Assembly (NCBI GenBank): GCA_944470555.2
Contig: OX104134.1
Span: 10,705,248 to 10,769,247 of the forward strand
Direction: 5' to 3'
Origin: Heterobilharzia americana
Lineage: Eukaryota > Platyhelminthes > Trematoda > Strigeidida > Schistosomatidae
DNA: 64,000 nucleotides
Shown here: positions 43,801 to 54,879 of the stretch, in pieces
Numbering within the stretch: position 1 is the stretch's first letter
Layout of the letters: the number at the start of each line of letters is the position of its first letter
Notes under the pieces: generated by a model
Seen by the model: only the letters and a program-made list of their open reading frames with translations
What the model was told of the DNA's origin: nothing
Databases searched by the model: none
Program-made: the position numbers and the translations under genes

Positions 43801-44767
43801 TTGAGAATGTTTGGGATGCGATTTTCACCACCCAAATGCAAATTTTTGCTCCAGGACTGGTCTTCAGCGGTACCGCGGTTAACAATAGAGAGTGAAGTGG
43901 TTGAGTGTGTTGACCACTTCACTTACCTGGGAAGTAGGATCAACCCTGGTGGGTTAGTTGCCGATGAGATTTCTGCACGGATACAAAAGGCTCGATTGGC
44001 TTTTGCCAATTTGCGCCACCTATGGCGCCGCCGTGATATTCGTTTGTCTATTAAGGGTCGCGTGTACTGCACAGCAGTCCGCTCTGTTCTACTGTATGGC
44101 TGTGAAACATGGCCATTGAAAGTGGAAGACATGAGAAGGTTACAGGTATTTGACCACCGTTGCCTTCGTAGTATAGGACGTATTCCGTGGTGTCACCATG
44201 TGAGTAATGCAGAAGTTAGGTGTAGAGTTTTAGGGAGAAGAGGTAAGTCAGTCGACGAGGTTGTGAACCTTCATCGACTGAGATGGTTGGGACACGTACT
44301 ACGTATGCCTAGTCACCGATTGCCTCGTCACACAATGTTGGCTGAGGTGGGTTCAGGCTGGAAAAAGGCCCGAGGTGGCCAGACTAAAACATGGCACCAA
44401 TGTATGAAGTCTCTGACTGTTGGTTTAAGCCATGTAGGACGATGCAGACTAGGTGGTTGGGGTCCACGGGACAAGAGGAACCAGTGGTTGGAGACCCTAG
44501 GTGATATGGCTCAGAACCGAAGTCAGTGGCGCAGATGTATACACACATTATCCTCATCTTAACAACGCTATACCGAATCTCACTATTTTGTCACTCCTCT
44601 TTCCTTTCTTCTCATACTTTATATTTCTTTTGACTGCATTCACTTATCTTCATCCTTCACCTCACTACCTTTTTACTTGATGTGCTGATATGAGGTGTGG
44701 CAACTCGGACCGTTACGCAGTAATGCCTGGTCCTATGTTGATAATGATGATGATGATGATGATGATT
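40821..44767 (+). mobile_element. RTE-clade non-LTR retrotransposon, copy 2
   Basis: Nearly identical to copy 1. It starts at GATAGCTGCTACCTTGACG, inside the second 21-nt 5' unit of copy 1, so it lacks about 28 bp. It ends with a longer (GAT)n tail (44740-44767). There is no U6 at its 5' end. No clear target-site duplication is seen; only TCAT is shared on both sides. Differences from copy 1 that I noticed: a two-base change near 41530; a one-base deletion near 41640; a 12-base replaced block at 42721-42732; and single changes near 43697 and 43946. Confidence 0.93.
41644..44562 (+). CDS. RTE endonuclease-reverse transcriptase polyprotein, copy 2
   Basis: 972 codons from the ATG at 41644. It has the same ordered motifs as copy 1: VVAGDLNAQVG, QIDHIA and DSDHALV in the endonuclease, then VFLDLKAAFDS, GVRQGCPLSP and YADD in the RT. 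It differs in two ways that matter. A deleted A just before the ATG (CTCGGGCATGG versus CTCGAGGCATGG) breaks the upstream frame that encodes the first endonuclease motif. In addition QWWAAKAKE is replaced by QWISEQAKE. If the upstream frame is needed, this copy makes no complete endonuclease and is probably immobile. Otherwise it equals copy 1. Confidence 0.9.
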   Translation: MDVCCVCETRIQDPSVVIHLTSPDQSGESAKFTLRVSGDSIASSRGLAGVGIALSTRAENSLLDWIPVDSRLCAMRLNGTVRTKRNSETRRCLFVISAYAPTDCSSDEVKDEFYHKLSNLLSKAKRSDVVVVAGDLNAQVGRLSEAERHLGGTFGIPAERTDNGDRLLQLCSDNRLFLASTNFRHKERHCLTWRPPSSTQRWTQIDHIAISHRWRGSVEDCRSFWSTCLDSDHALVRARICLRLNGRRKNLATKPLRVLLDNENTKAVFSEKLARQLSEQKTVTHPEEAWCHLQSTVKAALETVADSKIMAKKSQWISAASSKLMDARECIPAGSEYNEERAQLKNKLTKSLRNDREQWISEQAKEMEKAAAIGNSRQLFRLIKETGGKWSTTVSEVIAEKDGSAIHSQGRRLGRWAEHFEEQFNWPPATIALPAIQSDPEWDIETGPPTLEEVEKAVGSLKRGRAAGPDGLPAEVYKNGGRVLLVRLTEVLASIWESNTIPSDWSKSLIIPVFKKGEKSSCDNHRGISLTNIVSKILSSIILRRLSGAREQQARENQAGFRPGRGCIDQIFTLRQVLEHRHAYRRPTIAVFLDLKAAFDSVDREVLWQCLSLKGVPSKYITLLKALYSNTCGHVRAYGELSRELYSSSGVRQGCPLSPFLFNFIIDILMEVSLSSPNYKDVDRTTGEFSLDLEYADDIVLLGEDADKMQSLLNTLSGNLRMFGMRFSPPKCKFLLQDWSSAVPRLTIESEVVECVDHFTYLGSRINPGGLVADEISARIQKARLAFANLRHLWRRRDIRLSIKGRVYCTAVRSVLLYGCETWPLKVEDMRRLQVFDHRCLRSIGRIPWCHHVSNAEVRCRVLGRRGKSVDEVVNLHRLRWLGHVLRMPSHRLPRHTMLAEVGSGWKKARGGQTKTWHQCMKSLTVGLSHVGRCRLGGWGPRDKRNQWLETLGDMAQNRSQWRRCIHTLSSS

Positions 44768-46998
44768 CATAAAGAAACCCAGAAAATTGTTGGAAATATA
44801 TGCGATCTGGTCTTGCAAACTTTTGTTCATGTTTTTAGTATAGATGCTCAAAACTCTTATTATGTCCTTGACAACGGTGTTGTCTTCTTAATTAGTGAAT
44901 CTACATCTTCAGTCTAAAAAATTAATAAAATCGGCACGAATGGTAGGTGTGCTGTTTGTACCCCTGTGATTGCCAAAGGTTATCTGTACTCTTAGCTAAT
45001 GACTTTTTGATCCTCCATCTTAAGATTTTAGTCAAAACTGAGGTTGCATTTACTTTCAAAATGTAAATTAGGGTTCACTACTTAACTCCGTCTAAAGTAT
45101 TTTGTAAAATGTAACCTAATTAATAGATCGAAGTACTATGGAAATTTGATAAGTAGTCTATATTTGTGGACATAAGTAAGGGCATAGAAAGCAACTGCAT
45201 GGAATCTAGAAGAATAAATGACGTAATTGAATTTAATGATACTGTTTTTAAGACCGATTGCATGACATTTATTCTATCTTGAGATTGTTGAACGGTCAAC
45301 AAGGTTGTGTTGTGTTTCTTAGTCTTGATTGGCTCTAAATAATGGAACTCATATCATGAGTGACAAAAAAGTTGCTTTTGAATACTTCAAATGGTACTAT
45401 AGTTTATTAGTATAGAGCCACTAGTAGTTATGAAGCTGTCTCCCACTGGCCTAATTACATGCCTTTAGATCGATAGTTCCTAGATTGCACCTCGACTCCT
45501 TGATTTCTTTTTCAGCAATCGGGTAGTATCATAAGCCTTCACATAATACGTACAGCTCCACAATCTAGTACATAAGCATGTACCAGAAGGAGTTGCCTTA
45601 GTTAATTTTAATCTGCTAGGAAATGAGAGAAGGACGACATTGTATGTTAACTGACTTTAAATTAGTGCTTTGTGCTTTTAGATCATCAAAGATTCCTGAA
45701 ACAAGTGACAAAGCCTTATTCGTGAACTTTGAGAAAACTGCATAGTTCAAATATTACTTTTGTCTGAATAACTTTCGTCATCCTATCGAATAGATTTTTT
45801 TTTAATGAGTTCTGAGATTCAAAATAGATTCACTATAACGGATTATTTGTTTAACCTCGCCTGGTTAACTAGTTCACTAGTTACTAGTGGGGGTGTAGAT
45901 CACACCAGTTTATTTCACAATGATGTTTTCTTAATGCTGAGTATTGAATGAGCTTTCGTTTCCCATTTTGCCTTACTCTACAAGGTAGAGTTAATAGAGG
46001 TGCTCTTGTTAGATTCCCAGCGCTCCGATATTGAGATTGGTCGTAATCATTGTGTGTTCATTAGTCGTTATATCCTATCACCTACCAAAAACATTTCATA
46101 TGATTGCTATTCGTGATACCGGTGGGTAACACCTTTTTAGTGTCTGAAGCTCTGGACGGTAAAACTGTTGATACTCTTCACTTCAATTAAGTCTGTGTAC
46201 GCAGTTTATTATTGTACGTTTTGATGCATTTGTATTTCTTCATTCCAACAATATATGCATAAATTGAAGCGTTAGCTCAGTTTCTCGTTGTCACAATCCT
46301 ATTAAACGACAAGGTTGTGTCTTTTTTTATCAAGTAACCATTTATCTTTGATATAAAGTATTCACCACTTATAGGTTCGTTGCTGTTAGTGTGCACATTT
46401 CATACAAACAAAGGGAAACAGAGCAGGCTATGATATACTCCTTTATCCGTTCATGTTACGACACTCAACGTAGATGAAATGTGAATAAAGCAAAAGATGG
46501 TTGGTCGGATCAATAAAAGTAGTGAAACCAGTAGTATCACTATTAATAAGGAGTGGGAAAATGAAACAATGCAACGTAAATAAATGGTACAAAACAGTGA
46601 ACTGTTCCGATCTCGGGAATCAACATGTTGCATTTCAGCATTTTTAATTTCACAGGATAAACTTTCTGCAATACTTGTTTCTCGAATTCCTTATATCCGT
46701 AAGCCATTCGTTTGTGATACCCTCGAATCATACGGGACTGTTTCCAATTTGGAAAGTTTTCAAATTGTTTTTAATTACTTATATCTTAAAATAGTAGCAT
46801 AAGTGTAAGCTTCAATTCTTAAGTCCGTTTCATTTGTGTCAATTTTCTGAAACACATTTCAGTGTCTGAACAACTGGTACTTTTTTTACACAGAATTATG
46901 AATCTGCATTTTAGGAAGAATAGTTGCTTTTAATTTCCTAGGTCGTGTTGGTTTTAATGATTCGTGGACAAAGAATTGCATAGCAGCCTACATTGGTC
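44768..46998. other. AT-rich sequence; one decayed SINE
   Basis: No gene identified between the RTE and the assembly gap. Confidence 0.35.
45425..45565 (+). mobile_element. tRNA-derived SINE, group A, heavily decayed
   Basis: TGAAGCTGTCTCCCACTGGC, then GCACCTCGACTCC, GGGTAGTATCATAAGC and CTTCACATAATACGT follow the group A order with many changes. Confidence 0.4.
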
Positions 46999-47498
46999 NN
47001 NNNNNNNNNNNNNNNNNNNNNNNNNNNNNNNNNNNNNNNNNNNNNNNNNNNNNNNNNNNNNNNNNNNNNNNNNNNNNNNNNNNNNNNNNNNNNNNNNNNN
47101 NNNNNNNNNNNNNNNNNNNNNNNNNNNNNNNNNNNNNNNNNNNNNNNNNNNNNNNNNNNNNNNNNNNNNNNNNNNNNNNNNNNNNNNNNNNNNNNNNNNN
47201 NNNNNNNNNNNNNNNNNNNNNNNNNNNNNNNNNNNNNNNNNNNNNNNNNNNNNNNNNNNNNNNNNNNNNNNNNNNNNNNNNNNNNNNNNNNNNNNNNNNN
47301 NNNNNNNNNNNNNNNNNNNNNNNNNNNNNNNNNNNNNNNNNNNNNNNNNNNNNNNNNNNNNNNNNNNNNNNNNNNNNNNNNNNNNNNNNNNNNNNNNNNN
47401 NNNNNNNNNNNNNNNNNNNNNNNNNNNNNNNNNNNNNNNNNNNNNNNNNNNNNNNNNNNNNNNNNNNNNNNNNNNNNNNNNNNNNNNNNNNNNNNNNN
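46999..47498. other. Assembly gap (500 N)
   Basis: Exactly 500 unknown bases, probably a gap of arbitrary set size. Confidence 0.99.
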
Positions 47499-47689
47499 AA
47501 AGTTTTGACTGTTTCTTACAGAATACATTATTTTTATTTTTATTACAGCTTAGTTTAAAATAAAAGAAACGGAGATTTTACTGTGGAAAACACCATTCAC
47601 AAGTTACGCCATTTAGCCGAAAATAAGAATTTTACAAACGTATCAGCACCTGATGAAAAAGAGAACAAGAGCACCCCTGAGAAAGAGGA

Positions 47690-47865
47690 AGGCGACTCAG
47701 CAACCATGTGCACGTTTACGCTGTAGGCAGTGAGTTGCACTGACTGTTTCGGGCAGGGGGCTAATGTTGATACCTGGCTACTTAAACCTCGGCAAGAGGA
47801 GTAGGGTTCTAATCCTTGACCTAGTGGGTGAGAATTGAACTCGCAAACCAATCAGCTACAATAAC
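47690..47865 (-). mobile_element. tRNA-derived SINE, group A
   Basis: On the minus strand: TTGTAGCTGATTGGTTTGCG, an altered B box (AGGATTAGAACCC), TCTTGCCGAGGTTTAAGTAG, and an end with CAACTCACTGCCTAC followed by GTGCACATGGTTGCTGAGT. Confidence 0.65.
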
Positions 47866-48405
47866 TCATCAACTGTTACTTGCGAATGAGTGGATCACGC
47901 ACGTAACCTTTCGTGTGTATAGCAAATAATGCTTAAATACAGTACATCTAAAACTTACCTATCTAGGTCTAAATATTTTCTATGGAAATACATTTTCTTG
48001 TTTCAGCTTACTAGATGAATATATTGTTTTGGATCCAGACAGTCGAAAAACAATTCTAACCCGATGGATCTATCTGTTATCGTTATAATTTGATAGATTT
48101 ATTGATGTCTAAATAATTATGATATGCTTTACAATACAGCATTCATATGGAACATCTGTATCAACAAAAGTATTGTCTGACCTTTGAACCGGGGCTTACT
48201 GATTCCGAATACTGACCCACGTATATTCAAAATTAAGTTGCAGCTGTCGAACTTAAACCAATTCGTTACTACTCAGTGTAAATAATTTTTGGAACTGTTG
48301 AAAATACTGATACATGTGTGCGTAATGAAAAGGAAGCTAAGTGAAAAGATATCTCAGAGATCTATTTGGTTATAAATGGTTGACTAAGGCAGATAAGTAG
48401 TTTTG
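47866..48405. other. AT-rich sequence, nothing recognised
   Basis: No coding or repeat signal identified. Confidence 0.3.
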
Positions 48406-48407
48406 AT

Positions 48408-48545
48408 ACTGAGTGATGATTGAAGGTGAAATGAAAATTCGGGCCCCCACAGGATTCGAGCCAGCGACCATCGGGTTTCCGGCCCAGTGCTGTACTAACT
48501 GATCTGCGAGACCCGACTGCCGATCAGTTTCTTACTTCACTCCAA
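48408..48545 (-). mobile_element. tRNA-derived SINE, group B
   Basis: Minus-strand tRNA-like head: acceptor GGTCTCG paired with GGGGGCC, D-arm region GATCAGTTAGTACAGC, anticodon stem CTGGG/CCCGA, B box GGCTCGAATCC. The head is followed by the conserved tail (AATTTTCATTTCACC, then TTCAATCATCACTCA). It shares the tail with 21618 and 40688, which defines the group. Confidence 0.75.
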
Positions 48546-51465
48546 TCACCAACAAGTGGTCGTAAAATTCATATCAGTTAAATCTGAACACGCTCATATA
48601 AATTTTTTTAAAAACTAACTTGTAGCTAATTAGAAATCCCTAAAGTTCTTACAGTATTGAGGGTGACAGTTTCAAACATTTGAACGTTATGCCCCAATTC
48701 TTTAATAAAATAGATTTCCTTAAGTTATTTCATAATTTTTGTGATTTTTTTGACTTATGATCAATGAAATCAATTGAACATGCTATTTTTCCAGTTATTT
48801 ATACAATTGTCGTTACTTTTCTGATGATGGCAATCGAAGGAAGCTGGTTGCACGTTTTCCCCCTGTGCATGCATGTTGGTTTTCTCAATGAGAGTTGAAC
48901 ACCGAACCTATGGTTTACATTCCAAAAAGCTATTTTAAGCTCTTAAGCAACCACTATAAAAGATAACTGCCACATTTTGTAAGAGATTTAATTCGTATTC
49001 CTAAGTGTATTAGATATTCAGTTTAGAACCTACTAAATTTCAACCACAATGCATTGATAAAGATAAGGATTCAATAAATTTTTAACGATAAATACATAGC
49101 TTTGAAGGTTTTATATCAAAATTGTCAACTAGTGAGTCTTTTAAAGGTGCACTCACCCAAAGTATGGCAAGAATAATAAAATGGGACGTCCATCTACTGT
49201 CAAAATTTTATTGGAAAGCAACTTTGATCAACGAAGCTACATGTATATTACGGTAGTGAGGAGAGATTACAGCAGATTTCTTAAGAATGAAACAATTATA
49301 ATTTGACGGAGAATTGAAGTAGCTATCTTCGCCAACGTTTATACATTGCAACAGAACCAGGGGTACGGAAAAATCTAGAACCTTAGATGAGACGAACAGG
49401 TGTAAGTGCAAAAAACCAAATTCCAACCAGTGGCAGTTAAATCTTGTATGGATGGTCACGAAATTCGGCCTTCAACCTTAAATTTGAAGAACGGTTTTCT
49501 TACAGAAAAGAGCATTATCCAAACGAAAAAATAAAATTTTGTTTGAGACTCGAAAAATTTAGCACTTAAGAGACTTCTTAAAACAACTAGTCTGTCTATA
49601 TGCCTTGAGTAAAGCACGTTAACAGTCTTAACAAGCTAAAATTTGAAGAAATATGGTTTCACAATACATGTGTCTGTCTTGTAAAAAAGGTGCCTGAGCA
49701 CAGAAAATTTGTTGAGACACCTTGGATCTAAGTTACAGTTATGTTATTTCAAAATGCTAACTTCGTGAACGTAAAACGATCATCTCAAGATATCTTCCAT
49801 CATCCCTACTGCTAGAATTGCTAAAAAGGTCCATAATTTGTAAAAAAAAGTTCGTGCATTCATACCACCAAAAGAAGGTACAGATTGACTTTGAATTATT
49901 CTTGTCAAGGCTTAAAACTACTTCCAAGAAAACCTTTTCATGAATATCAAAAACACTAATGTCTATAAAACTGGCAGGTTTATTTAAGTAAGATGCATCC
50001 CGTCATTTCACTGGGGTCATTTCTTCTTGTACCAAGTTTTCATGCCACCACAGTGGACCGCAGATGTTTTTGAATACACCTTTTTGAAGCCTGTGAATTT
50101 ATTCTACGAGCGAAATATCTTACAACACAATTTTTGATTATTTACTCCACAAAAATTCACCGAAGTTAGATCCGTAGTACTAAACATCATTATTCCAAAA
50201 CACTTTCTGTTTTAGATCAAAAACATCAATCAAGCGAAAGCCCTCGACTCTTCCCACTAACTTCAGAAACAGCCCACATTTTCAGCAGTTGTGGATCAAA
50301 TAAACATATCCGTATTTAGAAAGATTTTGTTTCACGTTTGCTTTCAAAATTGTTAGAAGTAATAGACTTGGAGTGTACTGATAAAAGCGATAAGAAGTAA
50401 AAATGCATAAATATCTTCAAGTATTAATACATTTGCATGAAAATAAATGTAGGGAAACGCTTAGTAAAAAAGTAAAAATTCAAGCTGTAGAAGATTTGTT
50501 TTTATAAATTTTGAGTTTCATTCACTCCACGAAAATACATACAATTTGCATAAATTTTCAGTTAATTTATTTACGACAAACAATAACTACGTGAACGATG
50601 CAATTTTAACATAAAAGTTCAGTAATCCATTCAATCACCTGAAAAATTGGAGGACTTGTGACTAAGAAGCACCCGAAGATGGGTTTTAAACTTGAAGATC
50701 TACATCTTTATTTATATAAAGTTGAGTCTAGTGAGTACTCTCAGGGTATTTATCGACCAATACTATCGGCGATAGTGATGATATTGTCGGGCATTTCTCA
50801 GTGGTAAGTATTCTATGTACTACTTGATTCTCTTCTACCACAAGGCTGTTAGGCACATCTTTTTATAGAGAGACATATGATTAAATTTGTGTGGATTTTA
50901 TAACACATAGTTTCAGAAACTAGGTTATATGCAGCAAAAGAGAGAAGCTTGACATGTCAATAAAACTGATTACCTTAAGGCAAAGTAGAACAATTAGATG
51001 ACAAATTTTGGAACTGGTTACACATTTGACAGTTGGTACAAAAGGATTAAGAATTGGTCACCGTAGTCAATGCGGACTTTATTAGAACAATTTCAGGAAA
51101 AAATTGTTCACAAAAATATCAAAAGCTAAGATTGTTCAGCGATTTTATTGGCCGTTGATTTCACTTCGGTGCAAATATATCGATCATTAGCTATGATTTA
51201 AAGTCTTGAGAGTCATTGGCTGTGGATTTCTAGTGAAATGACCTTGAATTAGTTTCATAGGTACCTTATTCTTTCTCAATCTTCGGAATGAATTTTAACT
51301 GCCTTATTGTTATTTCTATGTCAGTGTCACCCTTGTCACGTTTGTTGTTGTCTTCTTCTGTTTTTAGCCTTCTACTTTGTTATGAAGTATCACGAATTTA
51401 ACCTTGATGTTTCTGCGCAGATTTATTGGTCAGTGCATTTACACGCCCGGGACAAGCAAAAAACA
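48546..51465. other. Long AT-rich stretch without identified genes
   Basis: Nearly 3 kb with only short frames. If the Shank-like gene continues to the left this may be intron; I could not find a further exon of it by eye. Confidence 0.35.
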
Positions 51466-51469
51466 ATAA

Positions 51470-52110
51470 TAGCATAGAGTATGGCATCACTGTACTACTA
51501 TCCAAGTTGCTACATCTGGTATCAGTACGTCAAGAAAGATGTAATGAGTTGAAAGATAAAGAAGGAAGCAGCCAAAAGTGATATAAAGTCATGAAGCGAG
51601 GAAACGGAGGAATGAAGCTATATTCGAACTCGATAACATAATAAGATGAAGGTGATTTTGGATGCATCCATGCCAGTGGTATCGGTGTCTGTTTTCATGC
51701 AGATCCCGATGCAAAAGTTTACGTCTCCCACACGGCTCAAAACAATAGTCAATGAACTCATGAACTGATCTCTTGATTTAGTCTTACTACCGATAATCCT
51801 TTCCCAAACTGAGTATATTACAGCCAACACTGCATCATGAGGCGTCCATGACTAGGCAAACCCAACACATGTCCAAGGCACCTAGGTTCCTAACCTCATC
51901 AGCCAAATTTCCCAAAATTCCCAAAACACTACACCAGACCTCTACGCTACTGACATGTAGCATCATGACACACGGCCTAAGCTATGAAGGCAACGGTGGC
52001 CGGACACCTAACGTCGCCTAATTTCCTCAACTTATGAAGTCCTTGTTAGACAGTCACATAGCAGAGCACAGACAACTGACACCCAAGTGTTACGCCGATT
52101 ATTCCAGTTG
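51470..52110 (-). pseudogene. RTE relic, C-terminal part and 3' UTR
   Basis: The minus strand reads a broken VRSVLL-type segment (about 52095), then GHRCLHSLGRVS (about 51995-51960), and a shifted version of VNLHRLRWLGHVLRMP (about 51905-51850). The element's 3' end (GTAGCAACTTGGATAGTAGT) lies near 51510. Many stops. Confidence 0.6.
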
Positions 52111-54247
52111 TCTTCTTCTCAGGTTAATATTAAATCTATCCTTTTCCAATATAGCCTCACTAACTACCTACTTTTTTGTCCAAGTGTCCTTGATAAGTTT
52201 AAGTAGCTATCTGCTATGACCAATTGCTACTGTCTTTTCTATCTCTTTAGCCTTGCTACCCGTCAATGCTCATGATAGCCGCGTTTCAGCTGTTTTAGCT
52301 TCCGGTTGTACTAGGAGCCTGCAAGAATGAGTTTCAAGGGACCCAACAATTCTGAAGAGACCGATGAGATCCACTGGCCCCTTCTGACCACTTTTTGTAG
52401 TCTTGAGCGGTGTTTTTTCACCAGGCTAAAAACAGCACTATGCTTCTCCGGGATGAGTGGTGTTATCCTATTGCGACATGTCTATTCAGTTTTTCGTTGA
52501 AAATCGCTTCTGTAATCTCACTGCACTTGAAATGACCTTGTTGCTGGAGATTTATCACATTCATTTAGGTATAGGAATATACGCATGCGAAATAATGCAC
52601 GACAGCTATTTATAATAGTTCCTCAGAAGGACCGGCAATCTTCCGCCTACCACTTCTGCTGATATCTTATATCAGTACGGTCTGTGTCCATTGTTGGGTT
52701 GATGCTACGTTAGATGACGTCTCTCTTAAAGTCTAAAGTTCATGTAGGCCAGAAATAAATAATTTTTTGGGTACAATGCATTTAAAAATTTCGTTGACCG
52801 ATGCTTCACCTAACACTGTATGTCAAATACTTTTTCAATATATCACCTAGCAAAATATTTGCCAGTGGTTGAGTCTTTAACGTGCTCACACGGTAACTGG
52901 CTGTTTTCACCCATATTAGACTTTAGATTGTCCATAAGCTGTCAAACTTCATAAAATTCTCAGCATCTGAAACTGCCTAAAAAAGCAATACTTAAAAAAA
53001 GTTAAGATGCTGGTATTCATTTTGTAATCTAAATAAAATCATGCAAAACGATACCTTGTTATGTTTGAAGGACATATTTCAAAAGTATTTTCAAGATCAC
53101 TCTCTAAGAGTTGGACTTAATGTTAGGATAAATTACTAATATTCATGAACATCATTCCCAAGTATGAGAGTGAGAATTCGCTGCATAAATAAAATCAAGG
53201 GCTCTACTGTTGTGATGTAGGAGCAACAAGTAGCACCTCCCAGAAATCTTATCAGAAAGGTTATTTTTGAACTGTGATCTATCTTCTACTTACTACTAAA
53301 CCTCAGCATACTGGCATTTTTATTTTGATATGAATGAAACCTGACTGCCATTCTGGGCTGAAATTTTTTAATGAAGCATACTACCCTTTCCCTAGACCAT
53401 CTGGAAGCGGTAGATTCACTTGCTATTTGCAGTGACTAACAGTTGAAATTTTCGGTAAGAGAGACCATCATTATCTTCGTCAAAACAGATTGTAATTTAC
53501 CCCTAATATGTAGTCTAAAAAAGAAGTGGCAGTACCCAAAAGTGGAAGAAACATTCAGAAACATCAAAACATCAGTGAACGCCGTAATTCATGTGCTTAA
53601 ATTACATTGTCTGCAGTGTTTACTATGAGCTGTACTTCTCCAAGATATTAAACGTTTGCAGAACACTGGTTGGTATAATTTTCCAGAACATCCCAGCCAG
53701 CATTTACTTTGGGCGCACTTACCAAATTTTGGCTCTTTGAGCGCACCCTGTAGCTTTTGGCACCTCTGGGGAAAGGTTTCGAAAATTCGAAAAATATCGT
53801 GCGTCTTTTCATTTCAGCCAGAAGTAAATTTTTCGGGTTTTCGTCCAAAACTTAAAAGTACGTCCGATGTCAATCCTGGCTGGGATCATGAAGATAACCG
53901 TTGAACAAAACAAATGAGCTTCAGATACTAAATTCCAGTCCATGGATAATGAAACTTAACTGAAACTTGAATCATGTTCATCAAATGAAAGTAGAACTTT
54001 TGCCAAGAATGATGTTCTTAGAAGAAAACCAACAAGGCCAAAGAAAATGCTGTGGTAATAATGTTATAAAATTCACCAAAACGTCTTGTCTTTTATTTTC
54101 AATAAGAAACATGAATCTTATCAAAACAATGACAAAGCTCACTTTTGTGTTTATTTTTCGGAGCTTATTAATGTTTGTTTTCAGAACTCGGTAGACACGT
54201 TGCTTATATTTAAGCTAAACATCTCAAATTAGGAAATCTGAATTTAC
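52111..54247. other. No confident gene; probably intron of the Shank-like gene
   Basis: Short frames at 53443-53628 and 53656-53904 have no recognisable domain. The stretch lies downstream of the Shank exon 2 donor on the minus strand. Confidence 0.35.
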
Positions 54248-54584
54248 CTCCAGATGCCCAACTGAGCTTTCGAAAGGGTAGTCTAGTAGCATTCTATCCT
54301 CTTGCAGGAATTTGCCAGCTTTACCTTTAGATGGAGGGAGGAATAGGCCGTAATTCAGTTCATCCTTCAAAGGTAAACTCTGTTTACCAACGACCACAAG
54401 CTTTATATCCATAATCAAGTCGTTTGGACTGAAACTGAAAACCTGAAAGCAGGTTAAGCATAAATTTCATTACTTCACTAGTCTCATCTGGCATCGTGAT
54501 CTTAATGAACACAAGACGTTGTAAGGGTGAATCACTTTGACTCCCATTCATGCTTATAGAAACTCCTGAGTCACTATCACACAT
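54248..54584 (-). CDS. Shank/ProSAP-like scaffold protein, first two coding exons
   Basis: Exon 1 is 54584-54474 (37 codons) and exon 2 is 54442-54248 (65 codons); both splices are phase 0. The start ATG at 54584 is preceded by an in-frame TGA four codons upstream. Residues 25-102 match the N-terminal SPN (ubiquitin-like) domain of Shank proteins: a IKITMPDE strand, then DELNYGLFLPPSKGKAGKFL at about 64-83 corresponding to the vertebrate 'ALNYGLFxPPSxGRAGKFL' signature, then LLDYPF. Shanks are postsynaptic scaffolds that bind Rap/R-Ras-type GTPases through this domain, followed by ankyrin repeats, SH3, PDZ and SAM. Those exons were not found and should lie at lower coordinates or beyond the window. 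Exon 2 ends at a GTAAAT donor. Confidence 0.82.
54443..54473 (-). other. 31-nt micro-intron in the Shank-like gene
   Basis: It starts GTAATG and ends CTGCTTTCAG. Removing it joins ...PDETSE to VFSFSPND... in frame and restores the continuous SPN domain, whereas reading through ends at a stop after GRW. Introns of about 30-40 nt near gene 5' ends are a known feature of schistosomes. Confidence 0.8.
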
Positions 54585-54690
54585 AATTATATTTCATTTA
54601 TGCTTTTGTTGCTATGACATGAAGAATCTCCAAAGTACTGCGTAAACATATTGATCATTTAAATGTTTGTGTAAAGTATAACATATTAAC
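54585..54690 (-). promoter_or_regulatory. Possible 5' UTR with splice acceptor of the Shank-like gene
   Basis: On the minus strand a pyrimidine-rich tract ending CTCTTCTAAAG stops at 54691, giving a 106-nt leader before the ATG. It could be a cis acceptor or a spliced-leader trans-splice site; neither is shown. Confidence 0.3.
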
Positions 54691-54879
54691 CTTTAGAAGA
54701 GTAAAACAAAAAAAGGGATATTATATATCTCATTTCCTTATTTTGCAGTAAGAGTTACATTTGCTTTGGTAGGACATTTGATATTTCTACACCGGAATTA
54801 TCCAGTTTTTGTAGTTGCAGATTTTGAAAATGGAGTAACTTTTCAACATGCATTTAAATTTCGGCCTTTGTTGAGCTTT

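Noticed and set aside
40810..44775. Target-site duplication around RTE copy 2
   Set aside because: Only TCAT is shared across the insertion, which is too short to count.
47500..47563. An exon after TTTATTACAG beside the gap
   Set aside because: Stop codons follow almost at once in the frames and the upstream part is unknown.
46938..47563. Long open frames across the gap
   Set aside because: They consist of unknown bases.
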